Of a stretch of DNA of 49,510 nucleotides, positions 10,391-18,933 are shown in pieces (within the stretch, counting starts at the first letter, position 1; each line of letters begins with the position of its first letter). Under the pieces are notes generated by a model. That model saw only the letters and a program-made list of their open reading frames with translations, did no database searches and was not told where the DNA came from. The position numbers were made by a program, and so were the translations under genes. Source of the DNA: Actinomycetota bacterium (GTDB lineage Bacteria; Actinomycetota; Actinomycetes; S36-B12); contig WLOK01000004.1 in assembly GCA_009699315.1 (NCBI GenBank), positions 1-49,510 of the forward strand, written 5' to 3'.

Positions 10391-10719
10391 GCCTTGAAAA
10401 ATTTCCGTCTAATTGCCGCTGCGTTAGCGAAGATACGCATAGCCAGAACGATGATGACGCCTGTCGAAATTTGAGCACCCACACCGAGTTGATCACCAAG
10501 GAAAACCAATAGACCAGCGATGACAATGTTGGACAAAAACGACACAATGAACACGCGGTCGATGAACGTACCGTCGGTAAGGGCGCGGAACGCTCCTACG
10601 ACCGCATCGAGGGCGGCGACAACTGCGATCGGCAGGTACGGCTGAAGCCAAATCGGAACATCAGGATGCAAGAAGATGCCCAGTACAACGCCGATCGCTA
10701 ACCCGATAACGGCAATCAT
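10387..10719 (-). CDS. sbp: Small basic protein (DUF1290, Sbp)
   Basis: 110 aa multi-TM; LPIAVVAALDAVVGAFRALTDGTFIDRVFIVSFLSNIVIAGLLVFLGDQLG; sits between two DUF881 genes. Confidence 0.88.
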   Translation of the reverse strand: MIAVIGLAIGVVLGIFLHPDVPIWLQPYLPIAVVAALDAVVGAFRALTDGTFIDRVFIVSFLSNIVIAGLLVFLGDQLGVGAQISTGVIIVLAMRIFANAAAIRRKFFKA

Positions 10720-11531
10720 GAAGTCTCCTGTCCAGAAAGTGCGAGATGGGGAAGTTCGGCTGCGGAGGCAGGCATGTGAACTTGCGAAGTGTCAAGAGAC
10801 CATTCGATGCCGTACTGCTGTTGCAACGAGCGCAGAGTTGCACCTTCGGGACTATCCGTAAAACGGGAAGCCAAATCATCTGGACCTAAAGCTGTGATCA
10901 CATACGGCATAGCCAACGGCCGATAGTCGACGAGTATCGCTTCACCCGCAGATCGGATGGCGGTAGTACTCGTCATACGAATCCCGTTGATCGCGATCGC
11001 CGTTGCGCCCACCGACCACAGTGAGTTGGTCACGCCTTGTAGGTCGCGGTCCAGGACTCGACCGAGCCCACCAGTCCCAGGCTTGTCGGCGATGGAGAGG
11101 ACAACGCCCGGAGCGGTGATGGGCGTATAGCCAGCGGCAAACTGCGCTGACGCTAAGCGATCGGCAAGGAGTCGGCCTTCTGGGGAATTGGGGAGTACCG
11201 CCGAAGAGAGCTGAGAAACCTCCGCTTCACGCGCGGAGATCTCGGTATCGATCCTTGCATTCTCTGATTCGGCAACGAGGATCCGGTCGAGTAGATCTTG
11301 CCGTTGTGCGGAAGTAGTGGATTGCTGGGCCCGAACAGTGACCAATGCTGTTGCCAGAATGAACCCGACAAGTCCTACCACCAGCACAAGACCGACTGCT
11401 GATCGTGGAATACGCATCGGACGAGCCTGGTGTTGGGAGGTGGTACGTGTCCCGTAGTCCGAGCGCACCGCGTCATCAAAGAGGGTAGTGAGCAGCGACA
11501 TGGTGCGCGGCTCATTGCGGGCGACGGTCAC
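10716..11531 (-). CDS. DUF881 family membrane-anchored protein
   Basis: N-terminal TM, DRDLQGVTNSLWSVGATAIAINGIRMTSTTAIRSAGEAILVDYRPL; 4-bp overlap with sbp. Confidence 0.85.
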   Translation of the reverse strand: MTVARNEPRTMSLLTTLFDDAVRSDYGTRTTSQHQARPMRIPRSAVGLVLVVGLVGFILATALVTVRAQQSTTSAQRQDLLDRILVAESENARIDTEISAREAEVSQLSSAVLPNSPEGRLLADRLASAQFAAGYTPITAPGVVLSIADKPGTGGLGRVLDRDLQGVTNSLWSVGATAIAINGIRMTSTTAIRSAGEAILVDYRPLAMPYVITALGPDDLASRFTDSPEGATLRSLQQQYGIEWSLDTSQVHMPASAAELPHLALSGQETS

Positions 11532-11565
11532 GGCACTATGACATCACGCCTAGGCAGGTAGGCGC

Positions 11566-12126
11566 TCAACGAGAGGCCCGGAGTTTGGATCGAATGGCGC
11601 CGATGTACTCCAGACCGACCCACCAGTACAGGAAGGTGCCCCACAAGATGAGCCCCCAGCCCAGTATCCGAGAGACATCAGCGCTTGCCCAATCGGTCGC
11701 ACTAGCGAGTAAAAATGGGAAGCCCCAAAAAAGTAGGAAGGTCGCGGTTTTGCCTAAGAACGTGACCGGAATCCCGGTGACCCCGTGACGTTTGAGGACT
11801 ACGAGAAACACCCCCACGACAAGATCACGCGTAAGCAGGAGTGCGAGAAGCCACCACGGGATGATCGATTGGATCGCCATCGCAATCAAGGTGGCGGCAA
11901 TGTAGAGGCGGTCAGCCACGGGATCTAGTACTTCCCCAAGTCGGGATACTTGACCGGTAGCACGAGCCACAACACCGTCGAGATAGTCCGAGACACCAGC
12001 GGCGATCAAGACACCGAGTGCCCAGCCATTTTGGTTCGTGAGGATTAGCCAGATGAGAACCGGCAGCGCCAGCAGACGCACCCCACTGATGGCATTAGGA
12101 ATTGTGTAAATGCGATACGTGGTCAT
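11566..12126 (-). CDS. CDP-alcohol phosphatidyltransferase (PgsA-like)
   Basis: IPNAISGVRLLALPV; DYLDGVVARATGQVSRLGEVLDPVADR (DGx2ARx8Gx3Dx3D). Start trimmed from 12189 to ATG in a 4-bp overlap with the upstream gene. Confidence 0.93.
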   Translation of the reverse strand: MTTYRIYTIPNAISGVRLLALPVLIWLILTNQNGWALGVLIAAGVSDYLDGVVARATGQVSRLGEVLDPVADRLYIAATLIAMAIQSIIPWWLLALLLTRDLVVGVFLVVLKRHGVTGIPVTFLGKTATFLLFWGFPFLLASATDWASADVSRILGWGLILWGTFLYWWVGLEYIGAIRSKLRASR

Positions 12127-12788
12127 GTGCTCTTCCGGCGTGGGCGCTTGGGGTCTCGGATGACGAAGAACAACGCCGCCGCAAAACAAGCCCCGGCCAA
12201 CAGCGAGAAGAGCAGCACGTAGGTGCGCGCATGCGACGCGGTGAATTGGACAGACAGATCTGCAATGACAGGCGAATCGCCATCAAGGCGAACTAGCACC
12301 ATCGCTCCGTCGCTCCCCGAGACGGGTATCCGAACGACACGACCGGTACCCGACGCTGTCCATTGGCGGGTCTCAGGTGCGGCGGGTGCGCCCTGCCCAG
12401 GGACGGGGAAAATCTTCCACGTGCCATCGCCTGTTGGTCTGGCTGCCGCGTACGACGAACCAATCAGGTAGCCGCGAGCATCATCAAGTGCGTCCTCGCC
12501 ATAAAAGATTTCGCCTGGGCTCACGGACTGAGCGCGAATTTCGGCTTCGCCCCACCATTCCACCAAGGGGACTGCCACATCCACGCTGACGCCTGCCGCC
12601 TCCATGAGCAAGGAGTGCGAACCTTCTCCACCGTTGACTCGCCCAAGGTCAGCGACGATCGGACCATTTCGAAGATAGATCCAGCCGGTTATCGCAGAAG
12701 TTGTCGCGAACGCGCCCACGAGAACCGCCACGATGAGCAGACTCCGCGCAACCGCAGGCTTGCGCAGGAGACTCCTAGTCGCGGCCAT
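12123..12788 (-). CDS. Conserved membrane protein of unknown function, two terminal TM helices flanking an extracytoplasmic domain
   Basis: 221 aa; TM near N-terminus (SLLIVAVLVGAFATTSAITGWIYL) and C-terminus (YVLLFSLLAGACFAAALFFVI), basic tail RDPKRPRRKST. Confidence 0.65.
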   Translation of the reverse strand: MAATRSLLRKPAVARSLLIVAVLVGAFATTSAITGWIYLRNGPIVADLGRVNGGEGSHSLLMEAAGVSVDVAVPLVEWWGEAEIRAQSVSPGEIFYGEDALDDARGYLIGSSYAAARPTGDGTWKIFPVPGQGAPAAPETRQWTASGTGRVVRIPVSGSDGAMVLVRLDGDSPVIADLSVQFTASHARTYVLLFSLLAGACFAAALFFVIRDPKRPRRKST

Positions 12789-12823
12789 GTCTCCATCATG
12801 CCGGACAACGCGGTCGGCCTGCT

Positions 12824-14017
12824 CTAGTCACGGGCGAGTGTCACGATGCCCAGGCACATTTCATCGGTAGTGCCCTCGCCCCATGTGATGTATCTGGGCT
12901 CGATGCCCGCAAGCGCGGGGAGTTTGTCGCGGAGGCTCGTGTCATGTGTGCATGTCACGCGTAGCACGTCTCCTTGCTTGACGTGAAGAGGCTCCGCGAG
13001 GAATTTGGCCCCCTGCTGATCGAAGTCATAGGCGGGTACATCCAGGATCCGACGTTCAGCAGAAGTTCCCGGATTGAGATCAATCACGATCGATTTTCCC
13101 AGAAGATGCATGTGACCAGCGGTTGCATAAACAGTCGCGTCGTAGGGCACCTTGTGATCACAGTTCTGCGTGGCGCCGCCTTGAGGATTGGTGAGATCCC
13201 CACCGCAAATGAGCTGGAGTCCCCAAATGGTGCGCATGGACTCACCCCCAAAGCGAGCAATCGTGTCCTTGACCGAAGCATCTCGATCGCATAGCGGACC
13301 CGACTCACTGCTACGACAGGGCAGCTCAACCGGTGCGGGCAGGAGCATCGTGTCCAGCGCTCGCATTCCGGAGGTTGCGGCGACGGTACGAAACTCGAGT
13401 GAGGTCTGGTCTAGGCCATCTCCAGCGCGCAAGTTGTAGTGCACCTGCAGAACCACTTGCTCTCCAGGAGACAAGGCGACTCCGGTGCCTTCGGGGTACC
13501 TGATCTCTCTTCCGCCCGGTGCCCACGCGGCTAGCCAAGGGGCGCTATTTATTGACCCAATGTCGGCATTGCCCTGCGCTGGCAACTGAGGCCCACCAAA
13601 ACAGCCCCAGCCGTCTTGGGAGTCTTCTGCGTCCTTCGCTTTCGCCGCTGGGACTTGACTGGGCTCCACCCGATAGGCGATCGCATGGTGTACGACATCT
13701 GGATTGCCCGGCACGAAGCGGACACCCGTAATGAAACTTTCGGTCGTGACTCCTGGATCGAGGAGGAAGCAGCGGTAGTCATCCTTTGCGCCATTTGTCG
13801 CGATGGGCTGATAGGGCTGCGCGAGTCCAAGGGTGAGCATTACTTCACCGGTGCCCATCGGTGAAGGCGGCGCGATGCTGTCGTCGTGGCCGTGGCCTGA
13901 TGACGACACCACGGGCAGCGAGGGCGCGGTTGCAGACGTCGTTGTGCACGCCGACAGCACACCACCTAGGAGGGCCGCACCGACCAGGACTGCTGCTCCC
14001 TCTCTGCGCATGCACAA
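12824..14017 (-). CDS. Lipoprotein with copper type II ascorbate-dependent monooxygenase (PHM/DBM-like) fold
   Basis: Lipobox LSAC; VVHHAI, QVHYN, AGHMHLLG, TDEMCLG match the PHM CuH/CuM ligand motifs in order. Confidence 0.78.
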   Translation of the reverse strand: MCMRREGAAVLVGAALLGGVLSACTTTSATAPSLPVVSSSGHGHDDSIAPPSPMGTGEVMLTLGLAQPYQPIATNGAKDDYRCFLLDPGVTTESFITGVRFVPGNPDVVHHAIAYRVEPSQVPAAKAKDAEDSQDGWGCFGGPQLPAQGNADIGSINSAPWLAAWAPGGREIRYPEGTGVALSPGEQVVLQVHYNLRAGDGLDQTSLEFRTVAATSGMRALDTMLLPAPVELPCRSSESGPLCDRDASVKDTIARFGGESMRTIWGLQLICGGDLTNPQGGATQNCDHKVPYDATVYATAGHMHLLGKSIVIDLNPGTSAERRILDVPAYDFDQQGAKFLAEPLHVKQGDVLRVTCTHDTSLRDKLPALAGIEPRYITWGEGTTDEMCLGIVTLARD

Positions 14018-14048
14018 ATTCTACGCGTGTGAGAGTGGAAATTGGTGC

Positions 14049-14633
14049 CTAAGTGTTCCAAGACATGATTACGTGCTGGTCCCGCTCAAACCCCAACCCG
14101 CTTAGGGCGCCAGCTTCGAGCGCGAAGAGCCGCCCAGCCACCGCGGGGAGTCCCAACCAAGTGGCGGTCAAAATTCGTAAAAAGTGTCCGTGTGCAACGA
14201 GCGCGACGGATTCACCATTGGCCAAAATCGGCTGACAACGCCGAATCACGCGAAGCGCACGGATCGCAACATCCTCCGGCTGCTCTCCTGGGGTTGCCCC
14301 TGCCGGGACCGGGTGATCCCACACCACCCACGTGGGGTCCTGCAGGTCCACGCGAATGTCAGCTGTCGTCCGGCCTTCCCACGCGCCGTAATCCCACTCC
14401 AGTAGATCTGGATCATCTTGCGGATCCAGACCTGCAAGATGAGCAGTCTCTTTCGCTCGACTGAGGGGGCTGGTCAGTACGAGCCCGAAAGCACGCGACG
14501 ACAGTCGCGGGGCAAGGGCGCTAGCACGTTCACGACCGTTGTCCGTTAGTGGAATGTCTGTGAGGCCAGTGTGCTGACCAGATTTACTCCACGGCGTCTC
14601 GCCGTGGCGAATGAGCACAATGGTGGGAGTCAT
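14049..14633 (-). CDS. Histidine phosphatase family protein, SHB17-like
   Basis: LIRHGETPWSKSGQHTGLTDIPLTDNG; LTSPLSRAKETA; WDYGAWEG. Confidence 0.85.
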   Translation of the reverse strand: MTPTIVLIRHGETPWSKSGQHTGLTDIPLTDNGRERASALAPRLSSRAFGLVLTSPLSRAKETAHLAGLDPQDDPDLLEWDYGAWEGRTTADIRVDLQDPTWVVWDHPVPAGATPGEQPEDVAIRALRVIRRCQPILANGESVALVAHGHFLRILTATWLGLPAVAGRLFALEAGALSGLGFERDQHVIMSWNT

Positions 14634-15454
14634 ATCGCTTCACCTCTCGAGTGCAGAGTAGACGAAATGGCGTACATGGCGACGGCACTTGCAGCAGCGA
14701 CGTTTAATGAATCCACGTCGTTGTACATCGGTATGCGCACCAAACGAGAACAAGCCTGCAGAGCAACGTCAGAGAGCCCTTCCCCTTCAGTGCCCACAAC
14801 AACAGCAATTCGAGGGTGTTCCATCGCTACGGCGTGAGCAAGAGTCGTCGCCTCACTGCGGGGGGTGAGTCCCCACACGTCAAACCCTGCGGAAACGAGT
14901 TGCCCAAGGGCTGCTGGCCAATGCTCGGCGCGCGCCCACGGCATCCCGAGTGTCGCGCCCATTGACGTTTTGATCGCGCGACGATACAGCGGGTCCGCAC
15001 ATCGTGGAGACACGATAATCGCATCGACTCCCAGTCCTGACCCCGATCGAAATGCTGCTCCCACGTTTGCATGATCGACCAGATCCTCCAACACGAGGAC
15101 AACTCGAGCTTCGGAGATTACGTCCATCACTGTCAGTGCCGTCGGCCGTCTGAAGATCGCTAACGCTCCCCGGTGCACATGGAAACCGGTCGTCGCGCGC
15201 AGAATCGATTCATCTGCGACATACATGGGCGTGGACTCGGGGAGGCCGAGATTGCTGATCTCATCGATCCATTTCGCGATACACAATGTGGACACCACAG
15301 CGTGCCCAGCAGCGATGGCGCGAGCGATTACTGAAGAGCCCTCCGCCACATAGAAACCCTCCACTCCCTCCCGTCGAAGGCGAGCGTCCATATCGGTCAT
15401 ACCGGAATAGTGCGTTAGTCGAATATCGTCCGAATGCTCAATCTGCTCGATCAT
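14630..15454 (-). CDS. TrmH/SpoU-family RNA 2'-O-methyltransferase
   Basis: VLVLEDLVDHANVGAAFRSGSGLGVDAIIVSPRCADPLYRRAIKTSMGA; VVVGTEGEGLS; VRIPMYNDVDSLNVAAASAVAMY. Start trimmed from 15508 to ATG in a 4-bp overlap. Confidence 0.93.
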   Translation of the reverse strand: MIEQIEHSDDIRLTHYSGMTDMDARLRREGVEGFYVAEGSSVIARAIAAGHAVVSTLCIAKWIDEISNLGLPESTPMYVADESILRATTGFHVHRGALAIFRRPTALTVMDVISEARVVLVLEDLVDHANVGAAFRSGSGLGVDAIIVSPRCADPLYRRAIKTSMGATLGMPWARAEHWPAALGQLVSAGFDVWGLTPRSEATTLAHAVAMEHPRIAVVVGTEGEGLSDVALQACSRLVRIPMYNDVDSLNVAAASAVAMYAISSTLHSRGEAI

Positions 15455-16203
15455 GTGGTGACCAAGAGCACTACGGATGCAACAACTCCCACAGCTACGA
15501 CAGCCCACCGCAGCAGGCCACTGGACATGTGCTGCGCGAGTTTGGCACCCACCACCCCACCAATAATCGCCAGCGGCATCACAACGGCGACATCCGGCCA
15601 GTAGACGCGCCCAGCGATGATGAATACCAACGCGGCCGTGACATTACCGACGCCCGCGAGGACATTCTTTGCTGCATTTGCCGCCTGGGTGTCACTGTCG
15701 TAGAACGCGCCGAGAATCGCCATGTAGATCACACCTTGTCCAGCACCGAAATATCCGGCGTAGATACTGCAGACTCCGACGGACGTGTTCAATGCAACTG
15801 GGCGTTGGTTGTTGGCAGACAGGACTCTCATTCGACGGCGGAGCAGTGGTTGGAACGCGACAAGGAGTGCTGCACTAAGAATGAGCCACGGTACGAGGAG
15901 AACAAACACCCGTTCGGGGAAACTCAACACAAGAAGAACTCCCCCGGCTGAACCGATAACGGCGAAGATAAACGCGGGGGCAAGCTGCTTCCAACGGCCA
16001 CGCAGGTAACTACGGTAAGTCCACGCTGCCGCAAAATTGCCAAGACAAAGACCAGTTGTGTTGGTCCCGTTGGCGGAGATGGGAGACAGCCCTGCGGCGA
16101 GGAGCATGGGATACACCAGAAGCGTGCCCGACCCCACAACTGCGTTGATGAGCCCGCCCATAAAACCAGCGAGGGCAAGAAGGGCGATCGTGCCGATGTC
16201 CAT
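15451..16203 (-). CDS. TSUP family (TauE/SafE) membrane transporter
   Basis: GFMGGLINAVVGSGTLLVYPMLLAAGLSPISANGTN; GYFGAGQGVIYMAILG; GGVVGAKLAQHMS. Confidence 0.9.
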   Translation of the reverse strand: MDIGTIALLALAGFMGGLINAVVGSGTLLVYPMLLAAGLSPISANGTNTTGLCLGNFAAAWTYRSYLRGRWKQLAPAFIFAVIGSAGGVLLVLSFPERVFVLLVPWLILSAALLVAFQPLLRRRMRVLSANNQRPVALNTSVGVCSIYAGYFGAGQGVIYMAILGAFYDSDTQAANAAKNVLAGVGNVTAALVFIIAGRVYWPDVAVVMPLAIIGGVVGAKLAQHMSSGLLRWAVVAVGVVASVVLLVTT

Positions 16204-16217
16204 AAGGTTGAGTCGCC

Positions 16218-17009
16218 CTAACTGCTCACGATGCCACGAGCGGACCAGCGACCCTGACTGTTCGTGACAGAGATACCGATCCCGTACGTGCGCGTCAACA
16301 ACTCGGACGTCAGCACCTCCGCAATCGGACCTATCGCAACCGCCCGTCCGCGCGCCAACACCAAACAGTGAGTGAATCCGCGCGGAATTTCCTCGACATG
16401 GTGAGTGACCAGCACCATGGCTGGCCCGTACAGATCACCCGCAAGGTCACCGAGTCGTCCAATGAGATCCTCGCGCGCACCCAAATCCAGCCCCGCAGCC
16501 GGTTCATCGAGAACGAGCAGTTCGGGGTCCGGCATGAGGGCGCGGGCAATTTGCACCCTTTTCCGTTCCCCTTCCGACAAGGTACCGAATGTTCGCGCAG
16601 CAAGATCGGAGATGCCCATCTGAATGAGTAGGGCGTGGGCGCGATGCAGATCGGCTGGCGCATAGGCCTCGCGCCACCTACCAGTCACTGCCCATGCCGC
16701 CGTAACAACACAGTCCAGAACTGATTCATGCGGCGGAATGGCCTCTGCCAAGACGGCACTCGATAACCCGATTCGGTGGCGAAGTTCTCCCATGTCTGTG
16801 AAGCCGAGAACCTCCTCCAGCACCGACACGGTGCCTGAGGTGGGATGCGTTCGACCCGCCGCGATGTGTACGAGTGTCGTTTTACCAGCCCCATTCGGCC
16901 CGATAACAACCCAGCGTTCACCATCACGAATGGTCCAGGAGATGCCGTCAAGGAGCGTGGTGCCGTCGCGTCGGACGGTCACCGCATCCATTGCCAATAC
17001 CTCGCTCAC
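16218..17009 (-). CDS. ABC transporter ATP-binding protein (stand-alone, YlmA/ModF-like)
   Basis: GPNGAGKTTL Walker A, LSEGERKRVQIARAL signature, LLVLDEPAAGLD Walker B. Start placed at GTG 17009 (VSEVLAMDAV) rather than 17084. Confidence 0.85.
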   Translation of the reverse strand: MSEVLAMDAVTVRRDGTTLLDGISWTIRDGERWVVIGPNGAGKTTLVHIAAGRTHPTSGTVSVLEEVLGFTDMGELRHRIGLSSAVLAEAIPPHESVLDCVVTAAWAVTGRWREAYAPADLHRAHALLIQMGISDLAARTFGTLSEGERKRVQIARALMPDPELLVLDEPAAGLDLGAREDLIGRLGDLAGDLYGPAMVLVTHHVEEIPRGFTHCLVLARGRAVAIGPIAEVLTSELLTRTYGIGISVTNSQGRWSARGIVSS

Positions 17010-17047
17010 GACGACGACCCTAGTGAACTCAGGTAACGTGCCGGTTC

Positions 17048-17758
17048 GTGACACTCCCACCCCTGGCCGGTCCCCTCGTGGCATGGGTCACGGCCATGCA
17101 GTTGGGAATTGCGGATCAAGAGCAGGCCATGAGAGCTCTCGGCGACGATTTTCAAGGTGTGCTCTGGTTCACCGGGGACCTCCTCCCGCCCGACATTGCC
17201 CTTGCGCAGTTGGCAAGTGGCTCTACCTGTGGGCTTGCTCTCCCCATCCCTGGCGACCTTGGGTGGTTGCCACCTGAGGCTCTCGTCTCTGGCGAAGCGC
17301 TCATGGCTTTCACAGCAGACAGCACGCTCGTCATCACTCCACCGGGGCCCGGTGAACGCTGGTGGCGATGTCTGGCTCACCCATTGGACCCACGCCCGCA
17401 ACCGGTACAACTGTCCTTCGCGCGCCGCGAACTTAGCTCAGCAATTCGAGGAGCTGCGGAAGCCTTAGAGCAACTGGGCCTCCAACGCGGAGACCCCCGA
17501 CTCGACTCACATCTCGCAGAAATTGACTCACGCTTAGCGCGGCAAATTCTCCCTCGCCACATCGGTGCTGTCGCCACTCGCGTGATCGCACAGGCAACCA
17601 CGGTCTTGGCGTTGACGACTCTGGGCGTGCTGAGTGACGGCGCCAGTGTGACGGCACTCGAGGCAAGCAAACGGCTAGCCCCCCTTCGAGAAGTTTCCCG
17701 CGCGGCGCGAGCGGCTCTCGTGTCCGCCTATTCCAATCCCGGTACGGTGGACCGGTGA
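17048..17758 (+). CDS. Hypothetical protein, translationally coupled to serB
   Basis: 236 aa ORF on the coding strand, 4-bp GTGA overlap with serB; no family recognised. Confidence 0.75.
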   Translation: MTLPPLAGPLVAWVTAMQLGIADQEQAMRALGDDFQGVLWFTGDLLPPDIALAQLASGSTCGLALPIPGDLGWLPPEALVSGEALMAFTADSTLVITPPGPGERWWRCLAHPLDPRPQPVQLSFARRELSSAIRGAAEALEQLGLQRGDPRLDSHLAEIDSRLARQILPRHIGAVATRVIAQATTVLALTTLGVLSDGASVTALEASKRLAPLREVSRAARAALVSAYSNPGTVDR

Positions 17759-18933
17759 ACAGCGCCGCTGAGACCCTCCTCATCACGCTCAGCGGTGAGG
17801 ATCGTCCCGGAGTCACAGCCGCCGTATTCGCGGCTCTTTCCGCGCACGACGCAGAGGTGCTCGATATTGAGCAGATTGTCGCGCGGGGACACCTCACTCT
17901 CGCGGTTCTCTTGGATGTCACTCGGTGTGACTTGGCGGCGATTCGAGCGAGCATGGCCGACGTAGGAGCCGACACGGGCTTGGACGTGCGCACAGTGGTC
18001 GGAGCGCCCGAGCGCAGCAATGACGCAGCTGGGCGGCTCACAGTGACCGTTTTAGGTTCGCCATTACGACCCGACGCCATGGCCGCCATCGCGCGCAGAG
18101 TCGCCGAGCACGACGTCAACATCGACCGCATCCGACGCATCGCGGCATACCCAGTGACGGCAATCGTCTTCGAGGGCACCGGACTACGCGTGGAAGAATT
18201 GCGCGCAGTGCTGGCTGCGCAGGCTGCTGATCTGGGCGTCGATATTGCGGTGCAGCGTGGTGGAGCGATGAAGCGTGGACAACTACTCGTTGTTATGGAT
18301 GTGGATTCAACCTTGATTCAAGACGAGGTCATTGATCTCCTGGCCCGAGCCGCTGGTGTCGAGGATCAAGTTGCAGCAATAACCGAATCGGCCATGCGCG
18401 GCGAAATTGACTTCACCGAGTCCCTAACTCAGCGGGTTTCTGCTTTGGCAGGGCTTCCTGCATCCGTAATTGATGAGGTCCGAAAGCAGGTTCGACTATC
18501 ACCGGGCGCGAGAACGCTTTGTCGAACGCTGCGCAATTTTGGCTTTCGTGTCTGCCTAGTCTCGGGGGGCTTTGACGCAGTAATCCGCCCGATCGCGGAG
18601 GAACTCGGCATAGATGAGTTGCGCGCTAATCACCTAGAAATTGTTGATGGCCGTCTCACCGGCAAAGTGGTGGGAGAAATCATTGATCGAGCTGGGAAGC
18701 GCCGGGCCCTCGAGGAGTTCGCAGCGCATTTCGCAATCCCGATGTCTCGCACAGTTGCCATCGGCGATGGCGCTAATGACCTCGACATGCTTGCGGCTGC
18801 AGGCCTCGGCGTTGCATTTAACGCCAAACCTGCGGTGCGATCCGCCGCGCATGCTGCGGTGAACGTGCCGTACCTAGACTCGGTTCTCTACCTACTGGGC
18901 ATCACTCGCGACGAGGTTGAAGCCGTCCAGTAA
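17755..18933 (+). CDS. serB: Phosphoserine phosphatase with N-terminal ACT domains (SerB2-like)
   Basis: ACT-like LLITLSGEDRPGVTAAVFAALSAHDAEVLDIEQ; HAD MDVDSTLIQDEVIDLLA; AIGDGANDLDMLAAAGLGVAFNAKP. Confidence 0.95.
   Translation: MNSAAETLLITLSGEDRPGVTAAVFAALSAHDAEVLDIEQIVARGHLTLAVLLDVTRCDLAAIRASMADVGADTGLDVRTVVGAPERSNDAAGRLTVTVLGSPLRPDAMAAIARRVAEHDVNIDRIRRIAAYPVTAIVFEGTGLRVEELRAVLAAQAADLGVDIAVQRGGAMKRGQLLVVMDVDSTLIQDEVIDLLARAAGVEDQVAAITESAMRGEIDFTESLTQRVSALAGLPASVIDEVRKQVRLSPGARTLCRTLRNFGFRVCLVSGGFDAVIRPIAEELGIDELRANHLEIVDGRLTGKVVGEIIDRAGKRRALEEFAAHFAIPMSRTVAIGDGANDLDMLAAAGLGVAFNAKPAVRSAAHAAVNVPYLDSVLYLLGITRDEVEAVQ

Noticed and set aside
15286-15951. 221-aa plus-strand ORF antisense to SpoU methyltransferase and TSUP transporter
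   Set aside because: Low-complexity charged translation opposite two well-supported genes
17433-18179. 248-aa minus-strand ORF opposite serB and the upstream hypothetical gene
   Set aside because: Arg/Ser-rich, spans a real gene junction on the other strand, no recognisable motif
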